Of a DNA stretch of 64,000 bases, positions 26,535 to 34,968 are shown one piece after another. Position numbers and translations under genes: made by a program. Origin of the DNA: Ruania alkalisoli (GTDB taxonomy: Bacteria > Actinomycetota > Actinomycetes > Actinomycetales > Beutenbergiaceae). The DNA is taken from the NCBI RefSeq assembly GCF_014960965.1, contig NZ_CP063169.1, forward strand, positions 1,521,581 to 1,585,580. Direction: 5' to 3'. The notes below the pieces were generated by a model. It was given only the letters and a program-made list of their open reading frames with translations, did no database searches and had not been told where the DNA came from. How positions within the stretch are numbered: the stretch's first letter is position 1; every line of letters begins with the position of its first letter.

Positions 26535-27938
26535 ATGAGCGAGACCATGGTTGACCAAGCATCCGAGCTGAACGCGCGGCAACGGTGGACAGTGATGGTG
26601 GTCTGCGCCCTGGCACTCTTCCTCGTCGGGCTTGACACGACGATCGTCACGATCGGGCTACCGCAGATCGCCGCGGGCGTCAGCGCGGACCCAGGGCGGA
26701 TGGCATGGGTGGTCGACGCCTACACCGTCGTCTTCGCGAGCCTGCTCATCACGGCCGGTGCGCTGGCGGACCGGTTCGGTAGGCGGCGGGTGTTCCGTAC
26801 CGGCCTGATGGTCTTCGGGCTCGCGTCCCTGGCGTGCGCGGTGGCACCCTCGCTCAGCTTCCTGATCGTCGCCCGCCTCGCACAGGGTGCCGGTGCCTCG
26901 ATGCTGTCGCCGGTCGCCCTGGCGATCGTGGTCAACGTGATGCGCGATCCGGCCGAACGTGCCCGGGCGATCGGCGTCTGGGGTGCGGTGTTCGGTCTGA
27001 GTATGGCGGCAGGTCCGGTGACCGGCGGGGCGCTGATCGCGGCATTCGACTGGCGGTCGGTGTTCTGGATCAACCTGCCCGTGGTGGGCGTGTCACTACT
27101 CCTGGTCGCGGCCGTGGTCCCGGAGTCGCGCGGGTCGCGGTGGCGGCGGCTCGACATCCCGGGCCAGCTCCTGCTGGTGCTCTTCCTGGGAGGGCTCGTC
27201 GCACTACTCATCGAAGGGCCGCATCTGGGGTGGCTCTCGCCCGTAGTGATCGTCGGCTACGTGCTGGTGCTGGTCGTCGCGATCGTGTTCGTCCTGGTGG
27301 AGTCCCGCAGCCGAGAGCCGTTGATCGCGCCCAGCCTGTTCCGGGTGGTGAGCTTCACGGGTGCCGTGCTCGGTGCAGTGGCGATCTTCGTGGCGTTCAG
27401 CCTGACCCTGCTCGTGACCACCGTTCTCTTGCAGGAGGGCTCCGGCCGATCGGCTCTCGCTGCCGGGGCGCTCACGCTCCCGATGGCGGTGGCCGCCACC
27501 GTCTTCGCGCCGATCTCGGGCAACCTCGTCGCCCGCGTAGGGCCACGCCTGCCGCTCCTCGGTGCGGGCGTCGCGGTGGTGGCGGCCGGAGTGTGCCTGC
27601 TGATCGCGCTGTCGGTCTGGGTCACGGGATTGAACGTCCCGCTGCTGGTGGTCGGATATGTGCTGCTGGGGGTGGGAGTCGGGCTGGCCAACGCCCCGAT
27701 CACGAATACCGCGGTCAGCGGTCTGCCGCCGGACCGCGCCGGAGTGGCCGGGGGGACGGCGTCGACGGCGAGGCAGCTCGGGACTGCACTCGGTGTCGCG
27801 CTCGGCGGCAGCCTGGTCGCTCAGTCCGCATCGGAGGATCTTGCCACCAGCACGCTCGCCGGGTGGCTGGTGGTGATGCTGTGCGGCGGCATTCTCATCC
27901 TGGTGTCTCGCACCGCTGTGGATGCACGGCTGGGCTGA
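26535..27938 (+). CDS. MFS drug exporter, DHA2 family (14 helices)
   Basis: 467 aa from ATG 26535, with GGAG upstream; the longer start at 26505 lacks support. Motif D1 is GLDTTIVTIGLPQI near residue 30, motif A GALADRFGRRRVF, and motif C AAGPVTGGALI near 160. Length and repeated hydrophobic stretches suit 14 helices. The family expels hydrophobic drugs by proton antiport. Divergent from the XRE-cupin regulator. Confidence 0.92.
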   Translation: MSETMVDQASELNARQRWTVMVVCALALFLVGLDTTIVTIGLPQIAAGVSADPGRMAWVVDAYTVVFASLLITAGALADRFGRRRVFRTGLMVFGLASLACAVAPSLSFLIVARLAQGAGASMLSPVALAIVVNVMRDPAERARAIGVWGAVFGLSMAAGPVTGGALIAAFDWRSVFWINLPVVGVSLLLVAAVVPESRGSRWRRLDIPGQLLLVLFLGGLVALLIEGPHLGWLSPVVIVGYVLVLVVAIVFVLVESRSREPLIAPSLFRVVSFTGAVLGAVAIFVAFSLTLLVTTVLLQEGSGRSALAAGALTLPMAVAATVFAPISGNLVARVGPRLPLLGAGVAVVAAGVCLLIALSVWVTGLNVPLLVVGYVLLGVGVGLANAPITNTAVSGLPPDRAGVAGGTASTARQLGTALGVALGGSLVAQSASEDLATSTLAGWLVVMLCGGILILVSRTAVDARLG

Positions 27939-28156
27939 TCGGCGCCACCAACGGCCTCACCTTCGTGGTCGCACCGACCGCGAGCACAGCGCTCTACGGC
28001 CGCTGCGAGCCGCTGCCGGTGGTCGTCGCTGCCGCGATCGTGGCAGCGGTCACCGTGTTCGTCCTGGTGCATCCACACCTCCCGCGTGCTCTGGAGGTGG
28101 GGGGAAGCTCGACACACGCCGAGTTCCGCGCTGCCCTCTCCGATTTCCCAGGGGCC

Positions 28157-28969
28157 TCAGAGATAATCCTCCAACCGGGCGATCGTCAAGCCTGCTTCGT
28201 CGGCCATCCGCTGGATCTGCTCGAGGTTCGCCGGTAGATCGTCGGTGAAGTGGGTGAGGATGATGTCACCGGGCAGCAGCTCGTCGCCGTGCGCGAGCGA
28301 GACGTGCCCGTCCTCCGCCGTACCGCTCCAGTGCACGACGGTGGTGATGTCGCACGCGGCGGCGGCCTCGGCCGTGCTCGCGTCCGAGGCTCCGTACGGA
28401 GCACGCAGGAGGGAGCCGATCGCACTGGGGTCGAAGTTCTCCTGCAGCATCTCCACCATCCCGCAAATCTCCTCCTCCTGACCGGCCGGCGCGAGTTGCC
28501 TCAAGTCCGGGTGATTCATGGTGTGCGAGTGCACGCGGTTCCCGAGGGCCACGTACTCCTCGAAGTACGAGGCGTGCAGGCGCACCGGTTCGGCGTTCAG
28601 GAAGAGCGAGACCGGCATCTGGTGCTCTCTGACCAGGTCCAGTGCCCGTGGGCTGGGGTAGTGGCCGTCGTCGATGGTCACGAAGATCACGCGGTCGTCG
28701 GTGTCGACCTGGTGGATCACCTCGTTCGTCCCGCCACCATCGCTCGCCTGTTGATCGGTGGCGCCCATCGGCTCCGGCTCGGACCCGGACGAGAGAGTGC
28801 CGGTCACCATGTCACGGAGGGCCTGCACGGCTTCGGGCCCGACGGCGGTGGTCACCGTGGCACCGGTCAGCACCAGCACTGTGGTCACCGCGGCTATCAG
28901 GCGACCACGCGGCCTTCGCCGGTCCTGAGGTGAGCGGGCGGAGGAACTGGAGTTCTGTGTCGTGGTCAT
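28157..28969 (-). CDS. Membrane-anchored polysaccharide deacetylase (NodB homology)
   Basis: 270 aa from ATG 28969; the open frame upstream is unsupported. One N-terminal membrane anchor (LIAAVTTVLVLTGATVTTAV), then an acidic linker. The NodB domain shows VIFVTIDDGHYPSP (Asp-Asp, metal and catalytic base), HSHTMNHPDL (two metal His), LLRAPYGA and DIILTHF. Motif 1 is TIDDG instead of TFDDG. It would deacetylate an envelope polysaccharide or peptidoglycan outside the membrane. Divergent from acyltransferase-3, so the two may tune acetylation in opposite directions. Confidence 0.88.
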   Translation of the reverse strand: MTTTQNSSSSARSPQDRRRPRGRLIAAVTTVLVLTGATVTTAVGPEAVQALRDMVTGTLSSGSEPEPMGATDQQASDGGGTNEVIHQVDTDDRVIFVTIDDGHYPSPRALDLVREHQMPVSLFLNAEPVRLHASYFEEYVALGNRVHSHTMNHPDLRQLAPAGQEEEICGMVEMLQENFDPSAIGSLLRAPYGASDASTAEAAAACDITTVVHWSGTAEDGHVSLAHGDELLPGDIILTHFTDDLPANLEQIQRMADEAGLTIARLEDYL

Positions 28970-29101
28970 GCCTCGACGGTGCCCATCCGGTGGTGCAGTC
29001 CCGTGGCGGCGATGTCGCAGCTGTGTCGCAACCTCCTTCTGTGACCTGCATGCGACCTTCCGGTGACCTGGAGCCGACTCCGAATCGGAAGGGTCACCGG
29101 C

Positions 29102-30394
29102 ATGACCTGTCCGACCAGTCCGCTGTCCCAGCGTCATGCCCAGTCAGTGGTGCCGCCATCCGGGGCGGCACGGACTGCGCACATCGCCTCACTCGACGGG
29201 TTGCGCGGCATCGCCGTTGCCGGGGTGCTGCTCTTCCACACTGGTCACCTCCGAGGAGGCTTCCTGGGAGTCGACCTGTTCTTCGTCCTCTCCGGTTTCC
29301 TCATCACCTCCCTGCTGCTGCGGGAGATGCGTGGTGGGAGCATCTCGTTGACCGCATTCTGGGCGCGTCGGCTCCGGCGGCTCTTCCCGGCGCTCGCCGT
29401 GATGCTGGGCGCCGTCACGCTCACCGTGTGGGGGCTGGAGCGCGCGGGTGCAGCGATCGAGACCGACCTCGTACGGACCACGCTGGCCGATGGCTTCTGG
29501 GTGCAGGTGAATCTGGCGAACTGGCACCTCCTCGCCCAGGACGCCGGCTACTGGGAGGCGTTCGGGCAGGCGCGCGTCTTCTCCCACCTGTGGAGCGTCG
29601 CCGTCGAGGAGCAGTTCTACCTCGTGTGGCCGATCCTGCTGATCGTGGCGCTGACGCTCGTGCGGCGCCGGTCCGAGGGGACGATGCAGTGGGCGGTCCT
29701 GAGCGCGTGCGGCGTGCTGGCGGCGGCGTCCCTCGCCCTGATGGTGCTGCTCTACGACCCTGCCGACTCCACCCGTGTGTACACGGGCACCGACACACGG
29801 GCGTTCTCGTTGCTGCTCGGTGCGGCGGCAGCGACCGAACCGCTCCAGCGCTGCTTTCAGGCGCTGTTGGCGGTGCTGGGCCGAGCCGTGAGCGCCGTGC
29901 TGACCGTGCTGGTGGCGTCACTGCTGACTCCGTGGTTCCTCGTCGACGGGACGAGCTCGACCACGCTGTTCACCGGTGGCCTGTTCCTGCACGCCCTGGC
30001 AGCCGCCGTGCTCATCGGCATGTGCGCGGCCGCCCATGCCCAGGCGGGGTGGGCGCCTCGCCCGCTCGGCACGTTGCTGGAGGCACGGCCGCTGCGCTGG
30101 CTCGGGCAGATCTCCTACAGCCTCTACCTCTGGCACTGGCCGGTGATCGTGCTGCTCCCGCCGGAGCGTGCGGGCATCGACGGAACGCTTCACACCGTGG
30201 TGGTACTTGGCCTGTCGGTGGCGCTGGCCGCGGCATCGACGCACCTGGTGGAGAATCCGTTGCGGTTCCGGGCGGGCTGGACGCGAGGCCGCGCCGGTGC
30301 CCTGCTCTTCGTCCTCGTCAGCGTCGCACTGCTGGGGTTGTGGTCGCTCCTGCCGGAGCCGACGGGGCCCCAGATCGACATCGGCAACCTGTGA
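29102..30394 (+). CDS. Acyltransferase-3 family membrane O-acyltransferase (OafA/YrhL-like)
   Basis: 430 aa from ATG 29102, preceded by GGAAGGG. About ten membrane helices. Diagnostic motifs: SLDGLRGIAVAGVLLFHTG with the catalytic His near residue 40, GVDLFFVLSGFLITSLLL, FWARRLRRLFPAL and HLWSVAVEEQFYLVWP. Transfers acyl groups to cell-surface glycans. It lacks the SGNH domain often fused at the C-terminus; a separate SGNH-like lipoprotein is encoded at 33240, which may supply it. Confidence 0.93.
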   Translation: MTCPTSPLSQRHAQSVVPPSGAARTAHIASLDGLRGIAVAGVLLFHTGHLRGGFLGVDLFFVLSGFLITSLLLREMRGGSISLTAFWARRLRRLFPALAVMLGAVTLTVWGLERAGAAIETDLVRTTLADGFWVQVNLANWHLLAQDAGYWEAFGQARVFSHLWSVAVEEQFYLVWPILLIVALTLVRRRSEGTMQWAVLSACGVLAAASLALMVLLYDPADSTRVYTGTDTRAFSLLLGAAAATEPLQRCFQALLAVLGRAVSAVLTVLVASLLTPWFLVDGTSSTTLFTGGLFLHALAAAVLIGMCAAAHAQAGWAPRPLGTLLEARPLRWLGQISYSLYLWHWPVIVLLPPERAGIDGTLHTVVVLGLSVALAAASTHLVENPLRFRAGWTRGRAGALLFVLVSVALLGLWSLLPEPTGPQIDIGNL

Positions 30395-30406
30395 GGACCG
30401 GCCCGG

Positions 30407-30898
30407 CTACAGGAGCGGGCAGGTGCGCGGTTCTGTCAGCGGGTCTGAGCTCGTGGCAGGGATGTCGGTGAACGTCAGACGCACCTGCATCTCCGGTGAG
30501 CCCCCCGCCTGAACGTGCGTTGCCAGCACCGTGCAGACGATCTGGTTCACGCCGTCGGAGGTGACATCGCCGGTCGGCAGCGGCAGACGCACATCGATGA
30601 CGTCCTCTCCGACGGTCACATGGGTGGTGTGCACCGCCACCTCCGCGATCCCGGTTGCCAGACCGGAGCCGCCCGGACCGGTCAGCAACAAGGAGACAGC
30701 CTCCTGCATGGACCCCAGACGCCGGGTCTGACGTTCCTGGGGTACCAGCTCGCCGTCGTCGAGAAAATACAGAGTCACACCGGGCGCCAGACCGGTGGGT
30801 GCCTGCGGGCCCTGCTCCACCGGGGAGGGTTGCACCGCGCAGCCGCCGACTCCGGCTAGAGCGACCAGGAGCGCCACGTGGCGCAGCCAGCTGGTCAT
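30407..30898 (-). CDS. GerMN-domain lipoprotein
   Basis: 163 aa from ATG 30898. Short signal peptide with lipobox VGGC (Cys20). The rest resembles a single GerMN domain: VTLYFLDDGELVPQERQTRRLGS, AVSLLLTGPGGSGLATGI, IDVRLPLPTG and NQIVCTVLATHV. GerMN domains also occur in LpqB, the lipoprotein that modulates MtrB. Here the gene overlaps the kinase gene by 4 nt as third member of an RR-HK-lipoprotein operon, so it may tune the kinase from outside the membrane. Confidence 0.85.
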   Translation of the reverse strand: MTSWLRHVALLVALAGVGGCAVQPSPVEQGPQAPTGLAPGVTLYFLDDGELVPQERQTRRLGSMQEAVSLLLTGPGGSGLATGIAEVAVHTTHVTVGEDVIDVRLPLPTGDVTSDGVNQIVCTVLATHVQAGGSPEMQVRLTFTDIPATSSDPLTEPRTCPLL

Positions 30899-32445
30899 CG
30901 TTCCTCACCTTCTCGTGTGCCGTCCGCCCGGGGCAGCCACATCGTGAACTGGGCTCCGCCGTCGGGGGTGTTCGCTGCGGTGAGACTCCCGCCGTGGAGT
31001 GCCGTGTTCTCCCAGGCGATGGCGAGCCCGAGTCCGCTCCCGTGGCTGCGCGCACGGGCGGCATCAGCCTTGTAGAAGCGCGTGAAGATCCGCGGCAGCA
31101 CATCCTCACCGATGCCGGAGCCGGAGTCGGTGACGGTCACCTCGACGGCATCCGGTGCGGCGGAGAACGCGATCCGTACCGGTGGTGCGCCGTGCCGGCG
31201 GGCGTTTCCGACCAGGTTGGCCAGGGCGACGTCGAGGCGCCGCCGGTCCGCCTGCACGACCAGGTCGGCGCCCTCGGGAGAGGTGAAGGTGACGTCCTGC
31301 GTCCAGCCGCGGCTACGGACACAGTCGCGGGCGAGGACGAGAAGATCGGTGGGCTCCAGGCGCACCGCGGCCGTGCCGGCATCGAATCGCGCGATCTCCA
31401 TGATGTCCTCCACCAGGCGCACCAGCCGCCGGGTCTCGACCAGTGCCATCCGGGCCGACTCCTGCGCCGCATCGGTGCCCGTGTTCGTGCCGGGGTCGGT
31501 GGCGGACCTGTGCTGGAAAGCGTCGTCGAGCACTTCCACGGCCGCGGTGAGTGTCGACAGTGGCGTGCGCAGCTCATGGGAGACATCGGCAGCGAAGCGC
31601 CGAGCGTCGTCCTGGATCCGGGCCATCGAGACCATTGACTGCTGGAGCGACTCGGCCATCTCGTTCACCGTGCTGGTGAGCTGCGCCAGCTCGTCGACAC
31701 CGCGCGGATGCGTCCGGGCGTTGAGGTCGCCGTCGGCCAGCCGCCGGGCCGTGGTGCGCAGTCGCCGTACCGGCGCGAGCACAGTGCGGGAGGCGAGCAA
31801 CGCCAGCAGCACGGCGACCGGCAGCACGAGCGCGGAGGTGCCGATGGCGGTGCGCGTGAGAGCGTCGATGTCAGCGTCGACGGGGGAGAGGTCCTGTGCT
31901 CGATAGACCTCGACCCCGGAGGGGCTGCGGGTGCCATCCGGTGCGGTGAGCATCACCGGGGCTCCGATAACCACCCAGGGAGTGTCTTCCACCATGACGC
32001 GTTGCGTGAAGGTGCCCCCTGGCGCCGTGGCGTCGGTGACGGCGTCGCGCAAGTCACTGGTGATGAGCCCGTCTTCGGCGATGAAGATGCCAGAGGCCGA
32101 CTGCGCGTCCTGGTAGATCGCGAGGGCATGCGGCCCGACCGCGGCGCGGAGCTGGTCGAGTGCATCCCGGCTCGGCGGGTACTCGACTGTTGGCGCGGCG
32201 GCGGTCACCTGCGCGACCAGGGCGTCGGCATGCTGTTGCTGGCTGGAGTCGGTGAGCGCCCGAGAGGCGTACTGTGCGCCCGCCCACGCGGCCGCGCTCG
32301 CTCCGAGGACTGCGATCAGGACGAACACGAAGACGAATCTCCCGCGTAGCCCACGCAGCCCACGCAGCCCACGCAGCCTGCCCAGCCCCTGCGGCCTGCC
32401 CGGGCGGAGCCTCCGCCGTCGCTCCTGACGCGGTGCCACACTCAC
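30895..32445 (-). CDS. Sensor histidine kinase with large external domain
   Basis: 516 aa from GTG 32445, overlapping the response-regulator stop as GTGA. A basic N-terminus with repeated Leu-Arg-Gly (residues about 24-35) leads into membrane helix 1 (FVFVFVLIAVLGASAAAWAG). The external domain of about 140 residues ends at helix 2 (ALVLPVAVLLALLASRTVLAP). HAMP follows, then H-box RRFAADVSHELRTPLSTLT, N-box LANLVGNARRHG and G-box GSGLGLAIA. Resembles MtrB/CseC-like envelope kinases. The signal is unknown. Confidence 0.92.
   Translation of the reverse strand: MSVAPRQERRRRLRPGRPQGLGRLRGLRGLRGLRGRFVFVFVLIAVLGASAAAWAGAQYASRALTDSSQQQHADALVAQVTAAAPTVEYPPSRDALDQLRAAVGPHALAIYQDAQSASGIFIAEDGLITSDLRDAVTDATAPGGTFTQRVMVEDTPWVVIGAPVMLTAPDGTRSPSGVEVYRAQDLSPVDADIDALTRTAIGTSALVLPVAVLLALLASRTVLAPVRRLRTTARRLADGDLNARTHPRGVDELAQLTSTVNEMAESLQQSMVSMARIQDDARRFAADVSHELRTPLSTLTAAVEVLDDAFQHRSATDPGTNTGTDAAQESARMALVETRRLVRLVEDIMEIARFDAGTAAVRLEPTDLLVLARDCVRSRGWTQDVTFTSPEGADLVVQADRRRLDVALANLVGNARRHGAPPVRIAFSAAPDAVEVTVTDSGSGIGEDVLPRIFTRFYKADAARARSHGSGLGLAIAWENTALHGGSLTAANTPDGGAQFTMWLPRADGTREGEER
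32348..32374. repeat. Triplicate 9-bp tandem repeat in kinase gene
   Basis: AGCCCACGC is repeated three times in a row and adds three-residue Leu-Arg-Gly units just before the first membrane helix of the kinase. It keeps frame, so copy number could vary between strains. Confidence 0.8.
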
Positions 32446-33116
32446 ACCGGGCCGAACCGGTATCCGAATCCGCGCACGGTCTGGACGTACTCGGGGTGGC
32501 CGGGGCCGTCCTCGATCTTCGCCCGCAGCCGCATGATCCCGTTGTCCACCAGCCGCGAGTCCCCGAGGTATCCGTGCCCCCAGACCTCCTCCAGCAGCTG
32601 TTGCCGGCTGAAGACACGGCCGGGGGAGCGAGACAGCGTCAGCAGGAGGCGCAGTTCCGTCGGCGTCATCGGAACCGGAGCGCCACCCAGGGTCACCGTG
32701 AGCGACTCGGTGTCGATACGCAGGGAGCCGTGGGAGCGGACGCCGTCGAGATCGCTGATCGCCCGGCGCAACACCGCCCGGATACGGGCGTCGAGCACCG
32801 CCGGCTGGACCGGCTTCACGACGTAGTCATCTGCGCCCGCCTCCAGTCCACCGACGACATCGAGGTCGTCCGCGCGTGCGGTGAGCATGATCACCGGCGC
32901 CTGCGAGTCCAGACGGAGCCGGCGGCACACCTCGAATCCGTCGATCCCCGGGAGCATCAGGTCGAGGACCACGATGTCGGGCGCCTCCTCGGTGAATCTC
33001 GACAACCCGTCCTCACCGGTGGCAGCCGTGATCATGGTGTAGCCGTACCTTCCCAGGGCCAGTTCCAGGCTGCGTCGAACGAGGGGGTCGTCTTCGATGA
33101 GGAGAACTGAGGTCAC
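32442..33116 (-). CDS. OmpR-family response regulator
   Basis: 224 aa from GTG 33116 (VTSVLLIEDDPLVRRSLELAL). The longer frame to 33254 runs over the divergent lipoprotein's promoter and is unlikely. Phospho-Asp in DIVVLDLMLPGIDG, conserved Thr in IMLTARAD, Lys in DDYVVKPVQ. The C-terminal winged helix ends EYVQTVRGFGYRFGPV. First gene of the RR-HK-GerMN operon; the divergent SGNH-like lipoprotein could be in its regulon. Confidence 0.93.
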   Translation of the reverse strand: MTSVLLIEDDPLVRRSLELALGRYGYTMITAATGEDGLSRFTEEAPDIVVLDLMLPGIDGFEVCRRLRLDSQAPVIMLTARADDLDVVGGLEAGADDYVVKPVQPAVLDARIRAVLRRAISDLDGVRSHGSLRIDTESLTVTLGGAPVPMTPTELRLLLTLSRSPGRVFSRQQLLEEVWGHGYLGDSRLVDNGIMRLRAKIEDGPGHPEYVQTVRGFGYRFGPV

Positions 33117-33239
33117 GCCAGCCAGTCTAGGAACGAACCCGCCGCGCCGGAGGCCGGAGCCGGGGAGGACCGTTCTTTGCGACAGGACTGTGACACCTAC
33201 GTGCCGGGGCGGCGACATCCGGCGTGCAGAGTCGACCAC

Positions 33240-34019
33240 ATGATGATCAAGCACACCAGAACTACCGCGACGACCACCGCACTCCTCGCAGCATTCATGC
33301 TGGCGTCCTGTGGTGGCGGGCCCGGCGAAGACACCGGCGACGAGACCGGCTGGACCGAGTCGGAGGCGGCGGCCGACGCCGGCGTCTCACCACTGCTCCT
33401 CCTCGGAGACTCGGTGGCGGCAGGTCAAGCTCTGCCGCTGTCCCAGGCGGTGGCGTCCAGCGGGGCGTACTTCGTCGACGAGACCTCCACGGGGGGCGGC
33501 AACGTGGTGGGGCCTAACGCGGAGGCCCAGTGGGAGGAGCTGCCGGAGCGTCTCGCAGAGGCGGAGGGTGGCGTCGTCGTCTACCAGATCACCAGCTACG
33601 ACTGGGGCACGCGGGAGGACCAGCGCGAGGCGTACGTGCGGCTCGCGAGCGTAGCCGCCGATTCCGACGCGGACCTGCTGCTCGTGTCCATGCCCCCCAT
33701 CGAGCCCGACGAGTTCTACGCCGACCACATGGATGAGCTAGCCGCCACCTCCGAGGTCGCTGCCGAGGTGGCGGCACAGGACGACGGCACCGAGTTCCTC
33801 GATGCCTCCGAGGTCTGGGGCGAGGAGTACTCGCGCGAGCACGACGGGCAGGTCTACCGGAGCAGTGATGGGATCCACACGTGCCCGCAGGGTGCCGCCG
33901 AGTTCGCGAGCTGGCTGCTCGATGAGCTCGTTGGGCTGTATCCGGGCTTCGAGCCCGCTGACGCAGAGGAGTGGGCTAACGCCGGGTGGTCCTCGGACGA
34001 ACTGTTCACGGGCTGCTGA
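33240..34019 (+). CDS. Secreted SGNH-hydrolase-like lipoprotein
   Basis: 259 aa from ATG 33240 (ATG 33243 also possible). Lipobox LASC near residue 21, then a Gly/Asp/Glu linker. SGNH block I is LLLLGDSVAAGQAL, and block V SSDGIHTCPQGAAEFASWLL supplies the Asp-x-x-His. Blocks II and III are weaker (STGGGNVVGPN; YQITSYDWG). Likely an esterase or acyltransferase partner on the cell surface. An acyltransferase-3 without this domain lies nearby, suggesting a split two-part acetylation machine. Confidence 0.8.
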   Translation: MMIKHTRTTATTTALLAAFMLASCGGGPGEDTGDETGWTESEAAADAGVSPLLLLGDSVAAGQALPLSQAVASSGAYFVDETSTGGGNVVGPNAEAQWEELPERLAEAEGGVVVYQITSYDWGTREDQREAYVRLASVAADSDADLLLVSMPPIEPDEFYADHMDELAATSEVAAEVAAQDDGTEFLDASEVWGEEYSREHDGQVYRSSDGIHTCPQGAAEFASWLLDELVGLYPGFEPADAEEWANAGWSSDELFTGC

Positions 34020-34101
34020 GCCCGCCGAGGCGGTTGCGATTCCAGCAGCATTCCAGATCCCGCTGCGGGCGCACGGGGTCCTCCTGGAGGACGACCCCGT
34101 C

Positions 34102-34148
34102 GCCACGCCGATATCGGTCGCTGGAAGGTCGAGTGATATCGGCGTGGC
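34102..34148. promoter_or_regulatory. Perfect 14-bp inverted repeat before ABC exporter operon
   Basis: GCCACGCCGATATC (34102-34115) is exactly complementary to 34135-34148, spacer 19 nt. It starts 83 nt after the SGNH stop and ends 62 nt before the ATPase start. It may be an operator (the left arm runs into the palindrome CCGATATCGG) or a terminator; there is no T-tract. Confidence 0.5.
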
Positions 34149-34209
34149 TCCGTAGCGTCGTTGACGGAGGAGCCATGAGGCTCTCGCCCATCGACGACAG
34201 GGAGAACTC

Positions 34210-34968
34210 ATGATCGAGGTGGAGGCGCTGACGAAGTGCTACGGGTCCACCAGAGCCGTGGACGGGTTGACCTTCACAGCGCCGTCGGGGACGGTGACGG
34301 GCTTCCTCGGTCCGAATGGCGCCGGCAAGTCGACGACGATGCGGATCATCGTGGGGCTCGAACGCCCGACATCGGGCAGGGCCTCGATCGACGGTCAGCT
34401 GTACGCGGATCTCGTCGCGCCGCTGCAGGCGGTCGGTGTCATGCTCGACGCCCGCTCGGTGCACCCCGGGCGGACGGCGTTCCGCCACCTGCTGGCGCAG
34501 GCGCGCACCCATGGCATCTCGCGTTCGCGGGTGGATGAGGTGATCGAGATGACCGGGCTGGAGTCGGTCGCAGGCCGCCGGGCGGGGACCTTCTCGCTCG
34601 GGATGGGCCAGCGCCTGGGGATCGCCGGTGCCCTCCTCGGCGACCCACACACGCTGATCCTCGATGAACCGGTCAACGGTCTCGACCCCGATGGCGTCCT
34701 GTGGGTGCGCGGACTCGTCCGTGACCTTGCGGCACAGGGCCGGACCGTTCTCCTCTCCTCGCACCTCATGCACGAGCTGGCCCTGTGTGCGGATCAGGTC
34801 GTGATCATCGGAAAGGGGCGTCTGCTCGCTGACGCCTCGGTCCCCGAGCTCACGGCCGAAGGTGGATCGCTCGAGGATGCTTACCTGAAGCTGACCGCAG
34901 ATGCGGTGCAGTTCCGGGGCCGGAGCGCCGCGGATTCCGTTGTCCCCACCACGGGAGGGACCCGATGA
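34210..34968 (+). CDS. ABC exporter ATPase (BcrA/DrrA-like)
   Basis: 252 aa from ATG 34210. Walker A GPNGAGKSTTM, Q-loop region VGVMLDARSVHPGRTA, signature SLGMGQRLGIAGALLGDP (Leu-Gly-Met in place of Ser-Gly-Gly, as in related actinobacterial exporters), Walker B LILDEPVNGLDPDG. It should drive the two following permeases. Last four bases overlap the permease start. Confidence 0.92.
   Translation: MIEVEALTKCYGSTRAVDGLTFTAPSGTVTGFLGPNGAGKSTTMRIIVGLERPTSGRASIDGQLYADLVAPLQAVGVMLDARSVHPGRTAFRHLLAQARTHGISRSRVDEVIEMTGLESVAGRRAGTFSLGMGQRLGIAGALLGDPHTLILDEPVNGLDPDGVLWVRGLVRDLAAQGRTVLLSSHLMHELALCADQVVIIGKGRLLADASVPELTAEGGSLEDAYLKLTADAVQFRGRSAADSVVPTTGGTR

Noticed and set aside
27939-28156. Protein-like stretch VVVAAAIVAAVTVFVLVHPHL after the MFS gene
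   Set aside because: It has one hydrophobic run and some coding bias, but no good start or ribosome site, and it runs into the antisense of the deacetylase. It may be a decayed gene remnant; too weak to annotate.
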